A stretch of DNA of 64,000 bases from Actinomycetales bacterium (GTDB lineage Bacteria; Actinomycetota; Actinomycetes; Actinomycetales; Dermatophilaceae): the NCBI GenBank assembly GCA_016711095.1, contig JADJTP010000002.1, positions 248,001 to 312,000 of the forward strand. The letters are read 5' to 3'. The notes beneath the pieces are model-generated. The model did not search any database. It was not told the DNA's origin and saw only the letters and a program-made list of their open reading frames with translations. Made by a program: the position numbers and the translations under genes. Below are positions 26,355-37,900 of this stretch, piece by piece. Every line of letters begins with the position of its first letter. Within the stretch, counting starts at the first letter, position 1.

Positions 26355-29300
26355 TCAGGTCGTCGGCTCGAACTTGGCCATCCCGCGCTCCAACGCGTCG
26401 ATGATGTAGGGCCGCAGGTCCTCGGCGGTGATGATCCGGTCGACCGACCCCATCCGCAGCGCCCGCTCGATGGTGTGGATCGAGTCGAACTCGTCGGCCA
26501 CCTCGCCGAGCTTCTCGGCCCGCACCGCCGCGGCGACCGAAGCCCCGACGGCGCGCAACCGGCCCGCCTCCGGACCCTGCGCGGCCGCCGCGGCCGCCAG
26601 CGCCGCGATGACCCGCGGGTCCTTGTCGGTGCGGATCTTCACGTCACGTGCGAAAACCGTTGCCGCAGCTGGCGCCCCACCGATGACCGAGGCATAGGAA
26701 CCTTCGATGGCGGCGATCTCCATGCTCTCGGTGAGGGCCTTGGAGAACACCACAAACGCGCCGCCGTGATAGCGCGAAACGACGATGAAGACAATCGGTC
26801 CCTTGAAGTTGGTGATCGCCCGGCCGATCTCCGCACCATACTCAAGCTGCCACTTGCGCATCGATTCCGGCGAACCGTCGAAGCCGGAAAGGTTCGCCAT
26901 GACGACGAGGGGCCGGTTGCCGCTCGTCGCATTGATGGCTCGAGCCGTCTTGCGCGAGGCCTGTGGGAAGAGCGTCCCCGACGTCCACGCCGGAGGGCCG
27001 TCAGCGGGCACGAACCCCTTGCGCGGCAACGACCTCGACGACAACCCCAACATGCAGACCGGTATGCCGCCCACCGAGGCGTCCCAGACGATGGAGTTCT
27101 CGCCGTCCTGCCATTGCATCCACCGCTCGAGGGGCTCGCAGTCCGCGTCGGTGACCGCACGCATCACCGACCGCATGTCGAACGGCTGCTTTCGATCGGG
27201 GTTGGTGGCGACGTCGAAGACCTCGGCGACAGTGGTGAACCGGGTGCCGGGCACCTGCTCGTGCACCGACGCGCGCACGTCACGTCCCCGCGGGTCCTCA
27301 GTCGGCCGACGCCTGGGGAAGCGCTCGCCCGGCACGACATACGTGTAGTCGTAGTGCGCCAACAGCAGGCGGCAGGCGTCCTGGAAACTCGGCGCCCAGT
27401 ACTGCCCTTGCCCGTTCAGCCCCATGACCCGGTCATAGCCGCCGATGCCGAAGTTGTCGTCGGCGGACACCGCCCCGGAGAAGTCCAGCGCTTGTTTGCC
27501 GGTGAGCACCATGGTGCTGGCCGGGGTCATGATGAGAATGCCCCGGGTGTGCATGAGCATCGTCGATTCGGCGTTCCAATAGGGTTGGCCGCCGACGTTG
27601 ATGCCGGTGACGACGATATTGATCTCGTGCCCGGCCTGGGTGTGTTCGATGATCCGGCGCAACGTCAGCGCGATGAAGTCCATGTTCTCGGTGCCCGAGT
27701 CCATCGCGATGAGCGCGCCTGACGACACGGCATACCACTCGACGGGGATCTTGCGTTCGGCCGCGAGCCTGAGCGATGCGTTGATCCGCCGGCATTCCGG
27801 TTCGGAGAGGTTGCCCAGGCCCTGGGTGGGGTCGGACAACATGGCGACCCGGGTCATGCCCTCGGGCACGGTGTCGGTATAGGTCGTGAGGAGGCCGACG
27901 ACGAGGTGGGCCGTGTTGAGCGCCGGCGCACGGTCGACCGGGACGAGGTGTTCGCCGTCCGCGTCGAGGTCCAGTTCCTGGAAGTGCCCGCGGGGGAAGG
28001 GGGACGGCTCGCCCACCGCCGGGGTGAGCATCTGGATGATCTCGTAGGGATAGGGGGTGCCGAACCGTTCGGCGGTCATCACCTTCTGCGCATAGCGAGT
28101 GAGCGGCCGGATCGGATTGGCGCCCGGGTCGCCGAAGCGAATTGTCGTCCCGGTGCGCCCGATCCCGTCGACGGTCATCACCTTGTCGACCAGTGTCGGG
28201 CGCCCTTGATCGTCCGGTACCGGGGTCTTGAGGTGCATGACCACCTTCTCCAGCCCCGCGCCTCTGGCCAGCGGCAGGTAATTCGCCGCGAGCGCCGGCC
28301 ACCTCTCGGGCGGGATCTCCCAGGTCGGCCGGACGTTGAGGACGAGCCGGTTGGCGCTCGGGCGTTCCCGAGGCGGATAGTGCGACAGCGCCGTGCGCAT
28401 GGCGGCGAGGGCTTGCAGCCCGACCCGTCCGAGCCTGGGGAAGGTCTCGGCGCCGGTCTGCTCGTCGCGCACGGCGATGAGGTCGCGGACTTCGGCCACG
28501 GCGAACAGCCGCCGATCCTTGGGGTTGTCGTGGGCCACTCCGAAGAAGAGATAGACGTCCTCGGGGGAAGGCAGCCGCTCGAGGGCGAAGTTCGACAGCC
28601 GCCACAGGTCCAGGCGCTTGGCGAGCATCGGGTGCAGGTTCCGATAGAGGCCGTCCTCGACGAACGACCCGTCAGCTGCTTCGCGATAGGTCAGGTGTTG
28701 GGTGTTGCTCCCGTCGCGTTCGGCGTCGCCGAGGGTGGTCAGCGTGAGGTCCAGGCGGTGCAGCCGTCGCCCGAAGTCGCACCGCTGGAGCAGGTCCCCG
28801 ATGTCCGCGGCGAGATCGCCGATGTCGGGACGGTCGCCGCCGCGCCAGACGACGACGTCGACGACGACCTCGCGTCCGGCCGGCACCCCCTGGAGGTGAG
28901 CGTGCAGTGCGTCGGCGAACGTGGGCAACTGCGCCAGCGGAAGATAGGCGACGACGAGACGCACCGGCATACCGGCGTGCTCGTAATCGGCCGAACCGAT
29001 CTCGAAGGTGGCGTCGCCGCTGCCGACCGCTCCGGTCGCGAGGTTGCACAGCTCACGGATGCGGTAGAACCGGCGGGCATAGACCTCCAGCAATACGTGC
29101 CGGTATGCCGTCGCGCCGGGGTCGTCGTCGGCGTTCAGCCACGCCTCGAGCAGGTCACGGCGGACCGGGTGCGGCGCCGCGACGAGAGCGTCGATCCGCT
29201 CGGCTCGGTCGGGCGCCGCAGTGTCGGCGCTAAGGGCGGCGAGATGTCCGCGGGCCGTCTGCTGCATCTCGGCGGCCGCGTCGAGCATCTGCGGCTCTTC

Positions 29301-31775
29301 GAAGAAGTGGAAGATGATGTCGCGGGCCAGGTCGGCCACGTTCTGCTGGCGGCCCTCGGTGGCCTGCACGAGCCGGTCGAGGCGCTGGCGGGTGTCGACG
29401 GTCGCCTGCTGCGACAACTCGTCATGGTGGCGCAGACGCCGATTGAGGATCGCGACGATCGCCGGGGCCATCTCGGGGATGCGCGCAAAGGCCCGGAACA
29501 GCCAGACGGTGGCCGCTTCCAAGGCCTTGCTGCGGGCGAGATTGCCGACGCCGTAGCGGGCCAGCGCCGCGGTCAGCCGTTTGCGGTAGCGCTCGGGAAG
29601 CCCGGCCTGGTCAGGGTCGAGCCATTGCAGGTAGCCGAGGAAGTATTCCTGGGTGTTGTCCAGGATGAAGTCCTCGTCGCCGTTCTCGGCCTCGGTGCGC
29701 GGCCGGTAGAGCGCTCCCAGATCGGCGAACAGGTCGAGCAGCTCGTTCTCGGCAGCAACGAGGCCTGGGTCGTCGGCTGGCAACTCGGCGGCCAGCGCGC
29801 CTTGGCGACGCAACAGGCCCTTGAACGACTCCGGGATCCAGGTCGTAGCCGCGCAGGTAGTCACCAAGGTGGGCGTGCACCCAGGCGGCGTCCTTGCCCT
29901 CGGCGGTGCCATCGGGCTCGGCCAGCGTGGACAGGTTGACGGAGAACTCGGGCTCGGCACCCAACCCGGTGCCCGGCCCCAGGTCGAGGGCGTGGCCGCG
30001 TCCGGTCGCCTTGATCCGCATCAGCGGGGCACCACGCTCGATCTGGGTGTTGCTCGATACCGCAAGCGAGGTGACCGTGCCGTCGAACGGCGCGGTGACC
30101 GTCGTGACCATCTTCATCGACTCCAGGACGGCCACCGGCTGGCGGCTGTGACGTCCTGTCCGGGCGTCACGAGTAGCGACGACACGAGGGCCGGCCAACC
30201 CGTGCGCACGACGACGCCGTCCTCGCGGCTGATCGTGTGGCCGACGCCGTCGATGTCGAGGCGGAAGTCGGCACCTTGCTCGACCGCAACGACCCGGTGT
30301 TTGGAGCCTCTGCAGATGACCCGACGCTCGAACTCACCGAGCCGGTCGACGATGACGTCGACGGTGGCGTTACCGCGCACCCGGTAGGACCGCGGGCCGG
30401 TGCGGTCCACGCGCAGCCGGTAGTCATGGCCGCGGTAACTCAGCTGCACGAGCGAACCGACTCTTTCGGGGTGCTCGGGTCGGCCCCGAGCCGCGCTGGC
30501 AAAGAAGGCGGCGTTGACCATCGTGCTGTCGGACTCGTAGGCCTCCACAGCGGCCGCGACAACGGCCAGCGGGTCGGCGATCGACGCGAAGTCGCCGGCG
30601 GCCAGCAACCGGTCATACCACCCGGCGTCGACGGGAGTCTGGGCCGCGGCGACCTTCTCCACCACCGCGAGGCTCGCGGTGCGGTTCGTCACGCCCAGTT
30701 CGAGGGCGACGGTTGTGCGCTCCAAGGCCGCATGAGCGCGATCGAGGGCTTCCTCGCGATCACGTCCCCATGCGGTGATTGTCGCGATGAGCGGCTCGAC
30801 CCGCCCGTCGACGATGTCGCCCTCGCGGATGCTCGAATCGACCCGAACGCCTGTGCCGACCGGAAGGGAGAGCATCTCCAGGGTGCCACCGGAGGCGGCA
30901 TACTCGCGGCCGGGGTCTTGGGCGAGCAGGCGCACCTCGACGGCGAACCCACTTGCCGGCGGGGGTTCGGCAGGTAGCGGGAGCCCGGCGGCGAGCCGCA
31001 GCCGCTGACCGATGAAACTTGCGCCGGTGGTCTCCTCGACAAGAGCGTGCTCGGTGCGGGCGAGGGTGTCGACGCCGATGAGCCAGAACGACTCCCCGTC
31101 GTGGCCGAGGGCGAACTCGACGACACCGGCACCCCGGTATGCCGCGGCGCGGGCCAGCCGGCGTGCTGCGTGGGACATCGCGCCGGCGGTGCTGGCGGAG
31201 ACCCTGGGGGCGGGCATCTCGGCGAGCACCGGTGTGCCGCCTCGGTGCACGCTGGCGTCGCGCAGGCCGAGGGTCCATACGGTGCCGGCGTCGTCGGCCA
31301 GGACATCGATCTCGATCCGGCGCCATTTGTCCAGGCCCAAGTCGGCCGGCACCATGCTGAGGCCGGCCTCGTGGGCGAGTTCGGTGAGGGTGTGGGGGTC
31401 GGCGAGCCGGCGGATCGTCGCTGCACCCGGACCGATGACGCCGACGCCGGCCGCCTCCAACTGAGCGACCAGTTCGGCTCGGTCAAGGCACGGGGTGTGA
31501 CCGATCCAGGCAGTGTCGGCGCGGGCGGCGACGACCTGCTCGACGACCAGTTCGGGGGCGATCGGGACGAGTGCGTTGACCTCGGCACCTGGGGGAGGGG
31601 TGACAAGTTCGTCGGCCTCGCGGGCGAACCAGGCCCGCTCGCGGCTCTGCTCGGTGACGACGATCGTGGTGATCGGCGGCACATCCCCTCGGCGGTTGAG
31701 GTTTGCGACGGCAGCGAGGACCCGGACAACGGGCTCGCCACGGTCGATGATCGCCAGCCGCGAGATGGTCTTCAA
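26355..31775 (-). CDS. Multidomain acyl-CoA carboxylase (BC-BCCP-central-CT; two compensating frameshifts)
   Basis: About 1806 residues when corrected, TTG start with GGAG 8 bp upstream. Architecture as in eukaryotic ACC: biotin carboxylase-like region (about 1-370), BCCP with VLESMKM (biotinyl Lys codon 30112-30114), ACC central domain, and carboxyltransferase (NIVVTGINVGGQPYWNAE; GGAFVVFSKAL). Frame breaks at 30141-30145 (one base missing) and 29833-29835 (one extra). The BC region is degenerate: the roughly 60 residues with the Gly-rich ATP loop are absent between MVP (141-143) and IEIDVLAD (154-161), and the EMNTRIQVEH site reads GVDTLARTEH. Likely supplies malonyl-type extender to the PKS, perhaps needing a separate BC. 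Confidence 0.85.
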
Positions 31776-31810
31776 GGCAGTGCTCCGATCGATGAACGTT
31801 GCTCGGTTGG

Positions 31811-31840
31811 CTCTCGGTCGCTCTCGGTCGCTCTCGGTCG
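31811..31840. repeat. Three perfect 10-bp direct repeats upstream of the carboxylase gene
   Basis: CTCTCGGTCG occurs three times in tandem, 36-65 bp upstream of the TTG start at 31775. Could be a simple repeat or an operator array; no known motif is recognised. Confidence 0.8.
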
Positions 31841-31867
31841 TCCAGGGCGCAGGCGGTGACCGAACGA

Positions 31868-31903
31868 GTCGCGCCCCGCGAGATCACTCTCGCGGGGCGC
31901 GAC
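31868..31903 (-). terminator. Strong hairpin between PKS and carboxylase genes
   Basis: A perfect 15-bp inverted repeat (GTCGCGCCCCGCGAG at 31868-31882 and its complement at 31889-31903) with a 6-nt loop, 19 bp after the PKS stop. No U-run follows on either strand, but actinobacterial terminators often lack one. It could end or attenuate transcription before the carboxylase gene. Confidence 0.75.
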
Positions 31904-31921
31904 GATACCGATCGGGTTCGG

Positions 31922-34900
31922 TCAGTCGCCGGAGCCGAAGGTCGCCGTCAACGCATCCTTGACAGCCTCAGGAATCGGCGCCGGGAGCACGATGCTCTCG
32001 TAGCCGTCCATCCGGACTACCACGGACCCGCGGCCGTCCACGACGGCGCAGTCGAACCTACTCTCACCTGCCGGTCGTGCCAAGGAGTAGAGCGGTCCGT
32101 CGACCGTGGCCGGATCACGCAGCACACGCAAGCGACCGACCTTGGTCGGCAGCGCCATCTGGTGCGCGGTCCCGGCCTCCCACAGCCCGGCCGTCTGGAA
32201 GCACAGCTCTGCCAACCGTGGTGCGATGGCCAGCGGTGCGTCTTCAGGCACGTGGTTGTCGGGGATCGGGTCGGCCATCCGAGTCATCGACCCCTGGCCC
32301 TTGCGCCAGGCCTCCCCGACGACCTGGTAGGCCGGGCCGTGGAAGTAGAAGGCGTAGACGTCGCTGTTGGCCAACGGAGTGCCCTCGGGCTTGGTCTTGA
32401 CCTTCTCGGTCTCCTGGGCGACCGGCTCGGTGGTGAGCCGGACGGTGCCGGTGAAGTGGGTCGTCTTCGTCGGCGTGGCCTGCCCGGGCAGCGCCCGCTC
32501 AGCGGTGAGGCTGCACCGGACGAGTAGGTCCGAGCCTTCCGCAGCGGCGGTCGCTTGGGCGGTGATCGTCAGCGTGCGTGGCTCGTCCCGGAAGAACTTC
32601 ACCGGGTTGAGGAACGACACGTTCTCGACCGATCCGACCCGGTAGCCCTCGGGTGCGAGCATCGCGGCTGCCTCGGCGAAGGACTCCATTCCCATGACCC
32701 CGGGCAGGACGGGGGTGCCGTCGATGCGGTGGTCATACAGGAAGGCCTGCTCCTTCGGGTCGAGGGTCGTCGTGACGACCAACCCGTGGTAGACGCTCGC
32801 CGACACGGTGCCCACCATCGGGCCGTGCGGGCCGGCACCGGCCAGTGCGGCCGGGTCAGCGCCTCCGGTCTCGTGGTATTCCTGGGCCATCATCCCCAGG
32901 ACTCCCGCGACGATGACCTCACCGCTGTATGCCGTGGCGGCCACCTCCCGCCGAATCCACGCGACTCCCGCGTCCGGCGGCAGCATCTGCACGCCGGCCA
33001 TCTCCATGATCTTGGGGATGGAGCCCCGGGTCGCCATGCCGATCCCGCCCCAGGCGGTCCAGTCCAGTGCCAGGCCGCGGGTCTGCGGCCGGGTGTGACG
33101 GAAGGACGAGAGCACCTTGCAGAGCAGGTCGTTGGCTGCGCTGTAATCGGTCTGGCCCTGGTTGCCGAAGCGACCGGCGACCGAGGAGAAGGCCACGACG
33201 GCCCCGACCTCGAGCGCGCTCGCCGCAGACCACACGTTGAACCAGCCCGTCGTCTTCACGTCGAAGACGAGGTCGTACTCGCGCGGCTCCTTCTGGGGAA
33301 GGTTGCGACTGATCTCCAGACCGGCCGCATGCAGCAGGACGTCGATCTTGCCGCTGCGCTCGGCCACGTCGGCCATGACCGCAGCGACCGCGTCGGCGTT
33401 CGTCAGGTCGACCGAGTGGTAATGGACGGTCCCACCGGCTGCCTCGACGGCCTGGATGGCCGTGAGGGCAGCAGCGCGGCGCTCGATGCCAGCCAGCTCC
33501 TTGTCGATGACCACGGGCGTGGGTCGCTCGCCCGCCGCCTTCATCCGAGCTGCGAGGGTGGCCTTGAGACCATCCTTGTCGGTGCGGAAGTCGGTCAGAT
33601 CGGGGTCGGCCGCGTCGGGCGTCGGGGTGAGGTCGAGCAGGTGGAAGACACCGCCGGACGCCTTGGCCAGGTCGGCCGTGATCGCCGAGACGATCGATCC
33701 GGCAGCACCCGTCACGAGGAACACCGAGTCCTTGCTGAGCGGCAGGCCACCCTCGCCATCCGGCGAGCCGTCTGCCGCCAGGGCGGGGAAGGGCACCTCG
33801 GCAAAGCCGACGCCCCAGCGTTGCCCGTCGAGCCGACCGACTTCGACGGCACCCGGGTCGCGCAGGGTCTCCTCGATCAGGACGTCGGCGACCGCAGCTG
33901 TCTTGCGGCTGGCGGGGAAGTCGACGGCCTTGACGAGCGTTTCCGGGCGCTCCTTCTTGTAGGACTTCGTGAAGCCGGTGACCGCGCCGCCCATCGGGGC
34001 GACCGCGCCAGCTGCGTCATAGCCGTGGCGACCACCCAGGCGCACTGCCGACACCAGGAACGGGCTGTCATCCCACATCCGGCGCATCGTTGTGTAGAGG
34101 GTCTTCACCCGACGACGCAGGCATTCCGTCCAGTAGCTGAGGTCGAGGTCGGTGTGACTTCCCTCGTCATCGAGTGCGGGCAACCAATAGACACCGGCGA
34201 TCGGGCCGTCGGCCAGCCAGGTCTCCAGCTGGGCCGACAGGTCGTCGGTCGAGATGCCCGGCGTCAGGACGAGAGTGGTCGCACCGGCCTTGACCAGTCG
34301 CTTGACCAAAGCCTCGCCGACTCCGCCTTCGTCGAGCATGACGACCACGCGGGCGCCGTCGAGCACGACACCGGTCTCGACACTCTGCGCCATGCTCGGT
34401 CGCAGGATGGCGACCGGGATCCGGCGTGGGAGTGCGTCGATCGCTGCCAGATTGCCCTGGATGACCGTGGGCTCCGGAGTGGAGGTCGGTGCAGCCGCGG
34501 GCGTGGAGGCCGCAGAGGCCGCAGCGCCGTCAGGCGCCGCACCCTGCGCGTCCGGCTCGGGCAGGCCGGCCTTACCGCGGATCCAGCCGGCCACGTGCTT
34601 GATGGTCGGGAAGTCGCGCAGTTTCATCGTGTCGTCGCGTTCGACGCCGTAGTGCTCGCGGACGGCTGCGAAGACCTCGGCTTGCTTGACGGTGTCGACG
34701 CCGAGGTCGGCTTCGAGGTCAAGGTCGGGGTCGAGCAGGTCGGCCGGGTAGCCGGTGAGCTCGGCCACGATGTCGATGACCTTCTGGGTCATCTCGTCGA
34801 TGCCTGCCGCCGGCTGAGCCGGGGCAGCTGCGGGGGCCGCAGGCGCAGGCGCGGATGCCGCCGGTGTCGCCGCCGCAGCTGCTGCCACGGGGGCCGCAGC

Positions 34901-37900
34901 AGCCGGTGCTGCTGGAGCAGCCGCTGCCGGTTCGGGCAGGCCGGCCTTACCGCGGATCCAGCCGGCCACGTGCTTGATGGTCGGGAAGTCGCGCAGTTTC
35001 ATCGTGTCGTCGCGTTCGACGCCGTAGTGCTCGCGGACGGCTGCGAAGACCTCGGCTTGCTTGACGGTGTCGACGCCGAGGTCGGCTTCGAGGTCAAGGT
35101 CGGGGTCGAGCAGGTCGGCCGGGTAGCCGGTGAGTTCGGCCACGATCTCGATGACCTTGTCCTGCACGGGGTCGACGGTCCCGCCGGCTGCTGCCGCCGG
35201 TGTCGCCGCCGCAGCTGCTGCCACGGGGGCCGCAGCAGCCGGTGCTGCCGGAGCAGCCGCTGCCGGTTCGGGCAGGCCGGCCTTACCGCGGATCCAGCCG
35301 GCCACGTGCTTGATGGTCGGGAAGTCGCGCAGTTTCATCGTGTCGTCGCGTTCGACGCCGTAGTGCTCGCGGACGGCTGCGAAGACCTCGGCTTGCTTGA
35401 CGGTGTCGACGCCGAGGTCGGCTTCGAGGTCAAGGTCGGGGTCGAGCAGGTCGGCCGGGTAGCCGGTGAGTTCGGCCACGATCTCGATGACCTTGTCCTG
35501 CACGGGGTCGACGGTCCCGCCGGCTGCTGCCGCCGGCGTCGCCGCCGCAGCTGCTGCCACGGGGGCCGCAGCAGCCGGTGCTGCCGGAGCAGCCGCTGCC
35601 GGTTCGGGCAGGCCGGCCTTACCGCGGATCCAGCCGGCCACGTGCTTGATGGTCGGGAAGTCGCGCAGTTTCATCGTGTCGTCGCGTTCGACGCCGTAGT
35701 GCTCGCGGACGGCTGCGAAGACCTCGGCTTGCTTGACGGTGTCGACGCCGAGGTCGGCTTCGAGGTCAAGGTCGGGGTCGAGCAGGTCGGCCGGGTAGCC
35801 GGTGAGCTCGGCCACGATCTCGATGACCTTGTCCTGCACGGGGTCGACGGTCCCGCCGGCTGCTGCCGGAGTCGCCGCGGGAGCGGAGACCGGAGCCGAC
35901 ACGCTTGCCGCCGCCGCCACCGGGGCGGCGTGCGTGGCAGCCGACGGCGCGGGTGCCGCTGGGGCAGCGGAGGGCTCGGGCAGGCCGGCCTTACCGCGGA
36001 CCCAACCGGCGACGTGACGCAGGGTGGGGAAGTCGCGCAGCTTCATCGTGTCGTCGCGTTCGACGCCGTAGTGCTCGCGGACGGCTGCGAAGACCTCGGC
36101 CTGCTTGACGGTGTCGACGCCGAGGTCGGCTTCGAGGTCAAGGTCGGGGTCAAGCAAGTCGGCCGGGTAGCCGGTCAGACCGGCAACGATCGCGGTGACT
36201 GTGTCGATGACCTCGTCGGCGACCGCCGCTGCCGGGGCAGCCGACGGTGCAGGTGCCGCTGGGGCAGCCGACGCGGCCGGAGCTGCCGGGGCGGCGGAGG
36301 GCTCGGGCAGGCCAGCCGTACCGCGGACCCAACCGGCGACGTGACGCAGGGTGGGGAAGTCGCGCAGCTTCATCGTCTCGTCGCGTTCGACGCCGTAGTG
36401 CTCGCGGACGGCTGCGAAGACCTCGGCCTGCTTGACGGTGTCGACGCCGAGGTCGGCTTCGAGGTCAAGGTCGGGGTCGAGCAGATCCGATGGGTAGCCG
36501 GTCAGACCGGCGACGATCGAGGTGACCTGGTCCAGGACCGGGTCGGTGACGACGGCCGGCTCCGCCGGTGCGGGGGCCGCAACCGGAGCCGCAACCGGGG
36601 CAGGGGCCGCGACCGGGGCGGGGGCCGCAACCGGAGCCGCAACCGGAGCAGGGGCCGGAACGGGAGCCGCAACCGGCGCAGGGGCCGCAATCGGAGCCGC
36701 AGCGGCCACGGATCCTGACGGCCCAGGTGCGCCGAGCGTGCCGACGGTGGTGGCGGCATACGGGACCGGCACTGAGGTCGGTGCCACGATCGCAACTGCC
36801 GGAGCGCCGGTGTCGACGATCCGCAGGCGACGGTGGTCGACCTCGAGCTGGCTGCCAGAGTGCCCGGAACAGGCGTCCAACCAGCGCTGCCAGGCAGCCT
36901 GGTCCACGATCCGGTAGGCGTAGCCCAACTCCTCCGGCGCTCGCCTCCGGCCGTCTGCCATCGGCAGGTAGCGCGTGACCGACATCCCGATCTGCGAGCC
37001 AAAACCGGCTGCGAGGTGCAACCCGAAGTGGACAGGGTAGGACCCGCCCTTGGACAGGTTGAGGTTGCCCAGGCCCGGGTCGGGTTCCTTGAGGTTGGGC
37101 ACCGGGGGGACGATGCCAGTCTCGAGGGCCTTGAGCATGACGGCGTCCTCGACGCCCGCGCCCATCGCGTGGCCCGTGAAGCCCTTGGTGTTGGCGATGA
37201 CGATCTTGTCGGCCGACGGACCGAAGGTGCTGCGCAGCGAGTTGATCTCCGCCGCTGCGCTGCCGCCTCGGGCTGGGGTGAAGGTCTCGTGAGACATGAA
37301 GAGCAACGAAGAGGCCATCGTGTGACGATCGACCCCGCGCCGCTCGGCCTGGCGCACGACGCTGTCCATGACTCCGGCGATGTGCTCGATGTCCAGGCGG
37401 GTGCCGTGGTAGGCGCTGTTGGCGATGACGACGCCGAGCAGCTCGGCGATCGGCTGGACGCCGCGCTCACGCGCCGCTTCAGCCGACTCGATGATCAGGG
37501 CGGCCGCACCGGCGCCGACGATCATCCCGTGCCGACGTCGGTCGAAGGGCAGGGCCGCGTCTTCCACGCGGGCGTCGGTCGCCGCAGCGCCGGTCGCCAG
37601 GAAGCCGCTGCCGACCCATGGCATGAGGTTGTCGCTCGTCGCGTCGTCGCTGGTGACGATGATGACTCGGCGGCACCGGCCGGCCCGGATCCAGTCCTCG
37701 GCCACCGAAATGGCCTGGGTGGTGCTGGAGCACGCCGCGTTGAGCTGCGTGTTGGGGCCACGGGCACCGATGATCTCGGCGAACTGCGAATGACCCATGG
37801 CCAGGACCCGGAACAGGAACCGGCGATCGAACTCGAACGGGTTGGCGTCGAGCTCAGCCTTGAGCTGCGCGATGAGCTGGTCGATCTCGGCCGCGGCCGC

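Noticed and set aside
34550..36500. CRISPR-like array of regularly spaced repeats
   Set aside because: The 336-bp period encodes ACP domains in frame; the repeats are far too long and there are no unique short spacers or cas genes.
32555..36718. 1387-codon open frame antisense to the PKS
   Set aside because: It reads the complement of conserved KS/ACP/KR coding sequence and is only repetitive Gly/Arg/Val-rich peptide; long antisense frames are expected in DNA this rich in G+C.
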